Source: Cryomorphaceae bacterium (lineage in GTDB: Bacteria > Bacteroidota > Bacteroidia > Flavobacteriales > Schleiferiaceae). From it: DNA of 5,819 nucleotides. Below the pieces are notes generated by a model. It was not told the DNA's origin. It did no database searches and saw only the letters and a program-made list of their open reading frames with translations. The first letter of the stretch is position 1; each line of letters begins with the position of its first letter. The DNA lies in NCBI GenBank assembly GCA_003444795.1, contig DLWR01000153.1, positions 1 to 5,819 on the forward strand. The letters run 5' to 3'. The position numbers and the translations under genes are program-made. Below, one piece after another: positions 1 to 5,819 of this stretch.

Positions 1-222
1 GAAACGCTTGCGGTTTTCATTCAGGCGCCCGATCTGCGCATTTTGGAGGAGCGCCTTCGGGGCCGCGGCACCGATGGGTAGGATAAAATTCAAATGCGCT
101 TAACAAAGGCGGAACAAGAAATGGCCACCGCGGATCGATTTGACGTGATTGTGGTGAACGACGATTTAGAACAGGCTTACGCAGATCTCAAGGCGGCTGT
201 TCTGCCATTTTTAAGCGCATGA
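1..222 (+). pseudogene. gmk: Guanylate kinase, C-terminal part, interrupted by an in-frame TAG
   Basis: Guanylate kinase phosphorylates GMP to GDP with ATP in the cytoplasm. The visible part begins upstream of the window, in frame 1. It holds the end of the lid region (RLRGRGTD, bases 55-75), whose arginines contact phosphates in this family, then the KIQMRL helix and the C-terminal VVNDD motif (bases 151-165), near the adenine pocket in family structures. Between GRGTDG and DKIQMRL lies TAG at 79-81. E. coli Gmk reads DSEEVI here, so the stop replaces an acidic residue, most simply GAG to TAG. The 46 codons after it stay in the same frame and still read as Gmk, so this is a substitution and not an indel. 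The natural stop, TGA at 220-222, overlaps the nadD start. Family identity is seen clearly. Whether the stop is real, a sequencing error or suppressed cannot be told from here. A product ending at the TAG would lack the C-terminal NDD region and is unlikely to be active. Confidence 0.85.
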
Positions 223-803
223 AGACCGGGTTGCTTTTTGGCACCTTCAACCCCGTTCACAAGAGCCACCTCATTGTAGCCGAATACCTGGCGCAGTGGA
301 AAAACCTGCAGGAGGTTTGGCTGGTGGTCACCCCCCATAATCCTCACAAGGACAAGGCTGGGCTTTTGGACGATTCGGAACGCCTACATATGGTAGAATT
401 AGCCACGGCGGACATTGCGCACTTTCGCGTTTCGACCGTGGAGTTTGAGCTGCCGCAGCCCAACTATACCGTGGACACCTTGCAGGCATTGACCACCGCA
501 CATCCGGACCGAACCTTCTTTGTTTTGATGGGAGCCGACAATTTTCTTTCCTTCCCAAATTGGAAGAACCCCGCGGGGATTTTAGCGGCGGCTGAACTCC
601 TTGTCTACCCAAGGCCCGGCGCTGAGATCCCCCCTGAACACCCCCTCTTTTCGCACCCTAAAGTGGCTATCGCTGACGGGCCCCTCATGGATCGAAGTGC
701 CACGGCGATTCGGGCCAAATTAGGCCTTCAAGGCGAGGCGAACGATGAGCTGCCACATTCGGTAGCGGCGTATATTGAAGCGCGTCAACACTATCGTTCG
801 TAA
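219..803 (+). CDS. nadD: Nicotinate-nucleotide adenylyltransferase
   Basis: NadD transfers AMP from ATP to nicotinate mononucleotide, giving deamido-NAD, in the shared late step of NAD synthesis in the cytoplasm. The 194-residue length is usual for the family. Visible motifs are the N-terminal nucleotide-binding signature GTFNPVHKSH (residues 8-17), TPHNPHK (38-44), YTVDTL (83-88), GADN (105-108), VYPRPG (129-134) and the C-terminal phosphate-binding motif RSATAIR (159-165). The (H/T)xGH signature reads HKSH, with Ser16 in place of the usual Gly. The C-terminal motif, usually ISSTxIR or ISATxIR, starts with Arg159 instead of Ile. The catalytic histidines H14 and H17 and the terminal TxIR are kept, so I expect an active enzyme. 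The ATG start at 219 overlaps the gmk TGA (ATGA), which fits translational coupling. The gmk-nadD order is common in Bacteroidota. The stop is TAA. Confidence 0.95.
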   Translation: MKTGLLFGTFNPVHKSHLIVAEYLAQWKNLQEVWLVVTPHNPHKDKAGLLDDSERLHMVELATADIAHFRVSTVEFELPQPNYTVDTLQALTTAHPDRTFFVLMGADNFLSFPNWKNPAGILAAAELLVYPRPGAEIPPEHPLFSHPKVAIADGPLMDRSATAIRAKLGLQGEANDELPHSVAAYIEARQHYRS

Positions 804-810
804 CGTCTAC

Positions 811-3546
811 ATGGAAGCATTTTTGGACCGGGTAGCCCGGGAAATTTTGGCTGAAAGTCCACAGCTGCACCGCTCGGGAATCATCCTTCCCTCGCGCCGT
901 GCGCAGCGTGCCATCCGTCAGGCCTTCCAAAATCAGCTGAAGAATCCTGCCCTTTCCCCCGCCATTTGGCCCGTGGAAACGGTCATGCAAGAACTTGCCC
1001 AGCGAGAGCCTGCTCGCCCTATGGATCAGCTCATGGTGCTCTTTGCTGCGCACGAAGAAGTCTTTCAGTCGCGCAGCCAACCCCTAGAGGAGTTTTTGCG
1101 CTGGGCACCCACGGTCTTGCGCGACTTTGGCGAAATGGACCGGCATGGGGTGAATGCCAGCGAGGTCTACACAGAAATGCGGGAAATTGAGGCCTTGAGC
1201 CTCTGGGGACTGGACGAGCCCACCGAACTTATGACCCGGCGCTTGGACCTTTGGAAGCAACTGCCCGCGCTCTACACGCGCTACCATGAACGTCTCGAAG
1301 CCAAGGGCTGGAGCACCCCAGGAGGCGTATTCCAAAAGGCCAGCCCTGCGCCTGACGGGCCCTCCGAATCTGCCCTCCACGCTTGGATGCAGAAAAGTGA
1401 AATTGACCGACTCTACTTCGTGGGCTTTAATGCCCTCACTCCCTCCGAAAAAGCCTTGCTCATCAGTGCCCACCGGCATGTAGGTGCCCGCGCTTTTTGG
1501 GATGCCGATGCCCACTATGTCCTCGCCGAAGCCCACGAAGCGGGCTGGGCTATGCGTGAAAACCTCAAAGGTTTGCCAGATGGACTGACTGAGGATTTGC
1601 GGCACCCGCCCGCCTGGTACGCCACTTCCCAAACCACGTTCACGGTCTTGCGCGCCAATCGCTCTGTGGGGGTCACCAAGGCCATGGGCACCGTACTGGA
1701 AGAATTGACTCGATCCAATCCCACCTTGCATCGAACCGCCGTAGTGCTCGCCGACGAGGCTCTGCTCATTCCAACCTTGCAAGCGCTCCCCACTCAGCTC
1801 GAAGAGGCCAATGTCACCATGGGTATGCCGCTCACCAGCACGGCTGCCTTTGCCGGCCTGGATGCCTTCTTCCAGCTCCACGAAGCGCGGGAGCTCAGCG
1901 GGGGAACCTACCCCTATCGGCTCTTGCAAGCCAGCTGCATCCACCCGGTATGCCAGGCCCTGTACGAAGGCGCGCATGCTTTGCCTAAAGCCGCTGAAGA
2001 GCTGCGCCGCGGAAAGCGCGCGCATTGGACGGTGGACCAGGCCTGTGAGCTCTTGGGTGAAGGGGCCCACCTTTGGCAGGCCTATACTGACGCGCGTCCC
2101 TTTCTCGCCGATCTGTCCGTTGCTTTGCGGTGCTATGTGGATGATTTGCGTTCGGCCTGGGAGGCTGAACCCGCCCGGCTCTGTTTAAATGCCCTGGAAT
2201 CCTTGCGAACGTGGATGCCCGATCAGGCCCTGAGCTTTGGAAGTTTGCGCCGATTGTTCAAGCAGTTCGCTCAGGAAAGCCCCGTAAATTTCTATGGGGA
2301 ACCCTTCCAGGGCCTGCAGGTTTTGGGCCTGTTGGAGACCCGAAATTTGGACTTTGATACGCTCATTTTGGCGCCTGTCAATGAAGGCATCTTGCCAAAA
2401 GGCCGCAACGACGCTTCCTTCCTCCCCTTTGACGTGCGCCGCGCCTACGGGATGCCCTTGCCTCAAGAGCGCGAAGCTATCATGGCCTATCACTTTTACC
2501 GTCTTTGCCAGCGGGCCAAACGCGTTTTCTTTCTCGTCAACGGCGAATCCGACGGTATGGGCAAAGGCGAACCGAGTCGCTTCCTGGCCCAAATGGCCAT
2601 TGAACTTCAACGCTACCCGGGCATTCGCTGGGAAGACCGAAGCGTTCAATTAGCCTTAGATTCCTCACGCCTCACACAACCCTGGAAGATCGAGAAAACT
2701 CCGCAGGTCCTCCAGCGCTTGCTCTTTCAATTGGGCGATCGAGGACTCAGTCCTTCAACTTTAAGTACGTACTTGAATGATCCTGCCGAGTTTTACGTGC
2801 GTTTTGTTTTGGGCATTCGCGAAGAAGAGGCCGTGGAAGAACGCATGGCGGCGAATATTCGAGGCAAGGTCCTCCACGATGTGCACGAAATGCTTTTTAA
2901 ACACTTCCAGAAGGAGCAAGTATGGGCGCTTGACCGCGTCTACGATGCCGTCGAGGCTGGTATCCAAAAGCACTTTCCCGGGCCAAGGAAGACTGGGCCC
3001 TTTGTGATTGAGCGGAACGTCCTCCACAAAATGGCCTTAGACTGGGCTACAGCGGAAGGAAATCGCATCGTCAACGACGAGGACAGGGACAGCCCATGGC
3101 ACATACACCTCGTCGAAGAAAAGCTAGAAACCTTCCTGGTAATTAACGACGAACACGTGAAAGTCCAGGGCCGCGCGGACCGCATTGAAGCTTGGAATAA
3201 TGGATGGGCTGTGGTGGATTTGAAGTCCGGCGGTTTCCAAAAAAGCGAACTAAGTGTCAGCACCCTAGAGGACTTGCGCAAACCTAGCAAAGGCAAGGCC
3301 TTGCAGCTCTTCACCTATGCTTGGCTCCTGTCCAAATACCAAGCGGGCGGGCCCTTCCGCGCTGGGATTCACGCGATGCGGAAACCACAGGATGCGGTGG
3401 CCTGGCTCAGTTTTCAGCGTTCCGAATGGATTGAGCGCGAGACGTTGGACGCATTTGAGCACGACGTCCTTGGACCCATCATTGCGGAAATGCTAGATAC
3501 CTCCATTCCATTTAGAGCGGCCGATTTTGAGGAAGAAGAGGGGTAA
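811..3546 (+). CDS. AddB-like PD-(D/E)XK nuclease family protein
   Basis: This looks like the Bacteroidota form of AddB, the partner of the AddA helicase-nuclease in processing double-strand breaks for recombination. No addA lies in the window, so the partnership is inferred. Residues are numbered from ATG 811 (911 aa). The N-terminus has IILPSRRA (24-31) where an active UvrD-type helicase would have a Walker A; no GxGKT/S is present. The helicase-like body has GLLETRNLDFDTLIL and VNEGILPKG (506-531), AYHFYR (559-564) and GEPSRF (586-591). The nuclease domain starts at SPSTLSTYL (647-655) and has GKVLHDVHE (685-693, His689), QGRADRIE (Asp790), VVDLKSG (Asp803, Lys805) and QLFTY (832-836): a complete RecB-family H..D..DxK..QxxxY set. 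The cysteine often found before PxxFY is Asp657, and the nuclease domain shows no cysteine set for the AddB Fe-S cluster. An in-frame TTG at 775 would overlap nadD, but MEAFLDRVAREIL from 811 fits the family start better. It begins 7 bp after nadD, without a clear Shine-Dalgarno. Confidence 0.88.
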   Translation: MEAFLDRVAREILAESPQLHRSGIILPSRRAQRAIRQAFQNQLKNPALSPAIWPVETVMQELAQREPARPMDQLMVLFAAHEEVFQSRSQPLEEFLRWAPTVLRDFGEMDRHGVNASEVYTEMREIEALSLWGLDEPTELMTRRLDLWKQLPALYTRYHERLEAKGWSTPGGVFQKASPAPDGPSESALHAWMQKSEIDRLYFVGFNALTPSEKALLISAHRHVGARAFWDADAHYVLAEAHEAGWAMRENLKGLPDGLTEDLRHPPAWYATSQTTFTVLRANRSVGVTKAMGTVLEELTRSNPTLHRTAVVLADEALLIPTLQALPTQLEEANVTMGMPLTSTAAFAGLDAFFQLHEARELSGGTYPYRLLQASCIHPVCQALYEGAHALPKAAEELRRGKRAHWTVDQACELLGEGAHLWQAYTDARPFLADLSVALRCYVDDLRSAWEAEPARLCLNALESLRTWMPDQALSFGSLRRLFKQFAQESPVNFYGEPFQGLQVLGLLETRNLDFDTLILAPVNEGILPKGRNDASFLPFDVRRAYGMPLPQEREAIMAYHFYRLCQRAKRVFFLVNGESDGMGKGEPSRFLAQMAIELQRYPGIRWEDRSVQLALDSSRLTQPWKIEKTPQVLQRLLFQLGDRGLSPSTLSTYLNDPAEFYVRFVLGIREEEAVEERMAANIRGKVLHDVHEMLFKHFQKEQVWALDRVYDAVEAGIQKHFPGPRKTGPFVIERNVLHKMALDWATAEGNRIVNDEDRDSPWHIHLVEEKLETFLVINDEHVKVQGRADRIEAWNNGWAVVDLKSGGFQKSELSVSTLEDLRKPSKGKALQLFTYAWLLSKYQAGGPFRAGIHAMRKPQDAVAWLSFQRSEWIERETLDAFEHDVLGPIIAEMLDTSIPFRAADFEEEEG

Positions 3547-3547
3547 A

Positions 3548-3608
3548 GGATGAAAGGGATGGGAAGCTGGTTAGCTAACAAACCCACTAGTCATCTAGCC
3601 CTTCATCC
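3548..3608. terminator. Possible shared stem-loop between convergent genes
   Basis: GGATGAAAGGG (3548-3558) pairs with CCCTTCATCC (3599-3608): ten base pairs with one bulged A, around a 40-base loop. The loop holds a perfect 10-base palindrome, GTTAGCTAAC (3570-3579), and the smaller palindrome ACTAGT (3586-3591). The left arm lies just after the nuclease stop and the right arm covers the last codons of ribE. The site is right for a bidirectional terminator between convergent genes. However, there is no U-tract on the + side and only a pyrimidine-rich run (TTTACCCCTC) on the - side, so the call is weak. Confidence 0.3.
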
Positions 3609-4203
3609 GCTCCATCATCCGAGCCACATACTTTCCAAGGATGTCGAACTCCAGGTTCACAGAATTGCCTACTTGGAGAGCGTGAAAATTAGTGTGCTCC
3701 CAGGTGTAGGGAATAAGGTGAACAGAAAAAGAAGTAGGGCTAGAATCCACGACCGTTAGGCTAGTGCCATTCAAGGAAATAGAGCCTTTGGCGACGGTGA
3801 GATGTTCGCGGTGTTCTGAGTGGGAAATCGTCACTTTCCAGCTGCCATTGAGGTCTTCGATGGATGCCACGGTGCCCGTCGTATCCACATGCCCCTGAAC
3901 AATGTGCCCATCGAGGCGACCGCCCGAAACCATGCAGCGCTCCAGATTAACTTTATGGCCCACTTTCCAGGCGCCCACCGTGGTTTTTTCCAAAGTTTCG
4001 GCAATGGCCGTCACCCGGTAGCCTGTGGGATGATCTACCGGACCGTGCAGCGCCACTACCGTTAAACAGCAGCCGTCATGAGCCACACTCTGATCGATTT
4101 TCAATTCAGGCGCTAGGGTCGAAGTAACGTCCACATGGAGGTTGCTCCCTTCTGGGGCAAGGGCCACAATTTGGCCGATATTTTCAATGATTCCAGTGAA
4201 CAT
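3595..4203 (-). CDS. ribE: Riboflavin synthase, alpha subunit
   Basis: The enzyme dismutates two 6,7-dimethyl-8-ribityllumazine molecules into riboflavin and a pyrimidinedione, the last step of riboflavin synthesis, as a cytoplasmic trimer. The 202 residues contain the two expected lumazine-binding barrels. The first runs from the canonical MFTGIIE start through DQSVAHDGCCLTVV (37-50), with Cys46 at the position of the conserved GVCLTV cysteine. The second starts near GGRLDGHIVQGHVD (94-107), continues through GSISLNGTSLTVV (140-152) and ends with VNLEFDILGKY (182-192), where Asp187 matches the functional C-terminal aspartate. Cys45 replaces the usual Val, giving two adjacent cysteines. The start is fixed by MFTGIIE. 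The stop is TAG at 3597-3595. The gene converges on the nuclease gene with a 48-bp gap and diverges from the aminopeptidase gene. No riboswitch can fit upstream, because the next gene starts within 32 bp. The symbol ribE follows the E. coli-style naming; some annotations use ribC. Confidence 0.96.
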   Translation of the reverse strand: MFTGIIENIGQIVALAPEGSNLHVDVTSTLAPELKIDQSVAHDGCCLTVVALHGPVDHPTGYRVTAIAETLEKTTVGAWKVGHKVNLERCMVSGGRLDGHIVQGHVDTTGTVASIEDLNGSWKVTISHSEHREHLTVAKGSISLNGTSLTVVDSSPTSFSVHLIPYTWEHTNFHALQVGNSVNLEFDILGKYVARMMERMKG

Positions 4204-4207
4204 AGGG

Positions 4208-4215
4208 CAAAGGTA
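4208..4215 (-). promoter_or_regulatory. Bacteroidota-type -7 box of ribE, possibly leaderless
   Basis: On the minus strand the bases read TACCTTTG, a full match to the Bacteroidota -7 consensus TAnnTTTG. Only CCCT separates it from the ribE ATG, so transcription would start at or within a few bases of the start codon and the mRNA would have almost no leader. A -33 box is not clear; the nearest candidate is TTTC (4241-4238), 22 bases upstream and slightly too far. Confidence 0.5.
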
Positions 4216-4217
4216 CG

Positions 4218-5633
4218 ATGCCTACCTTCGTAGCTATGAAATGGACTTTTGCTTCTTCCGCTTCGACGGGTCTAGTGACTGCAGTCGTGAACCCTTCTTC
4301 TTCTGATTTTTCCGCCGATCTGGCTGCTATGCTGGAGGCACGCGCCGAACGTGGCGTCAAAGGCTGGCTCCACCAAATAGCAGGCACGGAACACTTTGTA
4401 CGTGTGCTCGCCCCAAAAGGCGATGCGGCAGAGATGGCACATTCGGGCCGAAAAGCGGGCGTAGAACTCGCCGGCCTACTGGCCAAAAACAAAATCAAGA
4501 GCATTAGCCTCGAAGCGGGCGAAAGCACTTTTGACGTAGCAGAAGGGTTGGCCCTGGCTGCCTACCGATACACCCGATTGCTCGGCAAAAAAGCCAAAGA
4601 CGCTTGGACCCTTGAGGCCCTTGAAGTGGTGGGCCTGAATGCGGACGACGCCAAGCGTTTGGAAGTCCTTATGGCCGCTGTCACAGAAGCGCGCGACCTC
4701 ATAAATACGCCCGTGCTTGATCTCAATGCGGAGGCACTCGCCGCCCGCGCCGAAGAGCTCGGAAAGCTGTATGGCTTCAAAGTGACGGTGCTGAACCAAG
4801 CAAAAATTGAATCGCTTAAAATGGGCGGATTGCTCGGGGTCAACAAAGGCTCGGTCGATCCAGCCACGTTCAGCATCTTGGAATACAAACCGGAAAATGC
4901 GGTAAATAGCGCCCCCTATGTTTTGGTGGGCAAGGGCGTCGTCTACGACACGGGCGGCTTGAGCTTGAAGCCCAGCAATTTCATGGACACCATGAAATGC
5001 GATATGTCCGGTGCGGCCGCCGTGATTGGCACGCTGTGCGCCGTGGCCGGTCAAGGGCTGCCTGTTCACGTCATCGGTTTGATTCCAGCCACCGACAACC
5101 GCCCTGGCGGCAACGCCATAACTCCAGGTGACGTTCTGACTATTTCCGATGGCACCACCGTGGAGGTTCTGAATACAGATGCGGAGGGCCGCTTGATCCT
5201 CGCAGATGCCTTGCATTACGCCAAGAAATACAAACCCCAATTGGTCATTGACTTGGCTACTTTGACGGGTGCCGCAGCCCGAGCTATCGGCCCCAATGCC
5301 ACGGTGGCCATGGGCAATGCGGGTCGCGAAGTCTGGAATAAGCTCCAAGCTAGCGCAGCGCAAACCCATGAGCGCCTCGTGGAATTCCCCTTCTGGGACG
5401 AATACAACGACCTGCTCAAGAGTGAGATTGCCGACTTGAAAAACATCGGCGGCGCTGAGGCTGGAGCCATCACCGCAGGAAAATTCTTGGAGCACTTCAC
5501 CGACTACCCCTATGTGCATTTGGACATTGCTGGTCCCGCCTTTTTGGATAGCCCATGGGGCTACTACGGCAAAGGGGGTACAGCAGTTGGAGTGCGTTTG
5601 TTGACCGACTTCTTAGCCAACGTTCGCTCATGA
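4218..5633 (+). CDS. pepA: M17 family leucyl aminopeptidase
   Basis: This is a two-metal cytosolic aminopeptidase that removes N-terminal residues from peptides. Numbering from ATG 4218 gives 471 aa. The C-terminal catalytic domain holds GKGVVYDTGGLSLKP (238-252), MDTMKCDMSGAAA (256-268) and NTDAEGRL (319-326). The residues matching E. coli PepA K270, D275, K282, D293, D352, E354 and R356 are K239, D244, K251, D262, D321, E323 and R325, a constant offset of 31, so the active site is complete with no indel across it. The N-terminal domain (about residues 1-170) is more divergent and is where the protein is shorter than E. coli PepA. The C-terminus, GVRLLTDFL, is typical. Two starts are possible: ATG 4218, with AAAGG four bases upstream, and ATG 4236 (MKWTF..., 465 aa), which suits the promoter-like box at 4223-4230. 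I cannot decide between them. The stop TGA overlaps the pdxA ATG. Confidence 0.94.
   Translation: MPTFVAMKWTFASSASTGLVTAVVNPSSSDFSADLAAMLEARAERGVKGWLHQIAGTEHFVRVLAPKGDAAEMAHSGRKAGVELAGLLAKNKIKSISLEAGESTFDVAEGLALAAYRYTRLLGKKAKDAWTLEALEVVGLNADDAKRLEVLMAAVTEARDLINTPVLDLNAEALAARAEELGKLYGFKVTVLNQAKIESLKMGGLLGVNKGSVDPATFSILEYKPENAVNSAPYVLVGKGVVYDTGGLSLKPSNFMDTMKCDMSGAAAVIGTLCAVAGQGLPVHVIGLIPATDNRPGGNAITPGDVLTISDGTTVEVLNTDAEGRLILADALHYAKKYKPQLVIDLATLTGAAARAIGPNATVAMGNAGREVWNKLQASAAQTHERLVEFPFWDEYNDLLKSEIADLKNIGGAEAGAITAGKFLEHFTDYPYVHLDIAGPAFLDSPWGYYGKGGTAVGVRLLTDFLANVRS
4223..4230 (+). promoter_or_regulatory. Possible -7 box of the aminopeptidase gene
   Basis: TACCTTCG matches TAnnTTTG at all but one fixed position and is the imperfect mirror image of the ribE box at 4208-4215, seven bases away. 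It ends five bases before ATG 4236, about the same spacing as ribE has to its own box. If it is used, the peptidase starts at 4236 rather than 4218, again with almost no leader. No TTTG-like -33 box is visible at the expected distance. Confidence 0.3.
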
Positions 5634-5819
5634 TTCGGATCGGCATTTCCTGTGGAGATACAAACGGCATCGGATTGGAGGTCGTCCTGAAGACCTTGGC
5701 ACAGCCCGAGGTTCGGGAGATGGCGCAGTTCTACCTCTTTTGCTCGGCCCAAGTCTTAGCCTATCACCGCAACACTATGGAAGTGGGAGAAATCCCCTAC
5801 ATCCCGGCGGCTCCTGGCG
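5630..5819 (+). CDS. pdxA: 4-hydroxythreonine-4-phosphate dehydrogenase, N-terminal part
   Basis: PdxA oxidises 4-phosphohydroxy-L-threonine with NAD on the way to pyridoxal 5'-phosphate. Only 63 codons are in the window before it runs off the end. They begin MIRIGISCGDTNGIGLEVVLKT. The GDxNGIG(x)EV signature at residues 9-18 is the N-terminal landmark of the family (GDPxGIGPE in E. coli; the N form is common in Bacteroidota). LFCSAQVLAYH (about 38-48) then follows, as expected for the first Rossmann-like unit. The ATG overlaps the aminopeptidase TGA (ATGA), so the two are probably co-transcribed and translationally coupled. In Bacteroidota pdxA often lies beside ribE; here the peptidase gene sits between them and ribE points the other way. 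Identity rests on a short stretch, but the signature is distinctive. Confidence 0.88.
   Translation, partial: MIRIGISCGDTNGIGLEVVLKTLAQPEVREMAQFYLFCSAQVLAYHRNTMEVGEIPYIPAAPG

Noticed and set aside
79..81. TAG read as a sense codon throughout this organism
   Set aside because: ribE stops at TAG exactly at the normal family end, and the other genes use TAA or TGA conventionally. The evidence is thin, so it is kept only as an alternative within the gmk finding.
775..810. TTG start for the nuclease, giving 12 extra residues
   Set aside because: It would overlap nadD by 29 bases and use a rare start; the residues it adds are nadD's C-terminal codons in another frame, while ATG 811 opens directly into the family-like N-terminus.
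1084..2070. Long open frame of 328 codons on the minus strand
   Set aside because: It is antisense to the nuclease gene, its translation shows no recognisable motif, and the + strand frame is clearly the family member. High-GC codon use on the + strand leaves such open frames.
3550..3759. Small + strand open frame starting right after the nuclease stop
   Set aside because: It runs antisense into ribE and most of it is the reverse of ribE codons; the only non-overlapping part is about 45 bases.
4476..5519. Long open frame of 347 codons on the minus strand
   Set aside because: It is antisense to the complete M17 aminopeptidase active site; no motif of its own is visible.
1..5819. CRISPR arrays, mobile elements, tRNAs, toxin-antitoxin pairs or other accessory systems
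   Set aside because: No spaced direct repeats, transposase-like frames, terminal inverted repeats or tRNA-like folds were seen. Nearly every base belongs to one of six housekeeping genes.

Overview
The window reads as an ordinary stretch of a Bacteroidota chromosome, probably Flavobacteriales-like, with GC a little above half. Four things point this way: the gmk-nadD order, the AddB-type nuclease typical of this phylum, protein wording such as 'TPHNP' and 'FEL(P)QPNYT' in NadD and 'DQSVAHDG' in riboflavin synthase, and a TAnnTTTG-type -7 promoter box placed a few bases before a start codon. Coding density is very high and genes often overlap or nearly touch. There is no tRNA, rRNA, CRISPR array, insertion sequence or phage gene, and no gene-free stretch longer than about 50 bases.

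Layout: (1) Bases 1-222, +, are the C-terminal part of guanylate kinase (gmk), broken by an in-frame TAG at 79-81. (2) Bases 219-803, +, are nadD, overlapping the gmk stop by ATGA. (3) Bases 811-3546, +, are a 911-residue AddB-like protein with a dead helicase-like body and an intact C-terminal PD-(D/E)XK nuclease. (4) Bases 3595-4203, -, are riboflavin synthase alpha subunit, convergent with the nuclease gene. (5) Bases 4218 (or 4236)-5633, +, are an M17 leucyl aminopeptidase, divergent from ribE across a 14-32 bp gap that carries back-to-back promoter-like boxes. (6) Bases 5630 to the window end, +, are the first 63 codons of pdxA, overlapping the peptidase stop by ATGA.

The genes are housekeeping: nucleotide salvage and GTP supply (gmk), NAD synthesis (nadD), double-strand-break repair (AddB-like), riboflavin synthesis (ribE), peptide turnover (pepA) and pyridoxal phosphate synthesis (pdxA). 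Three of the six are cofactor-biosynthesis genes. gmk-nadD-addB appear to form one operon and pepA-pdxA another, with ribE transcribed alone in this window.

I see no evidence of a new biological system. The observations most worth checking are the nonsense codon in the normally essential gmk, the compact divergent and possibly leaderless promoter between ribE and pepA, and the departures from nucleotidyltransferase signatures in NadD.
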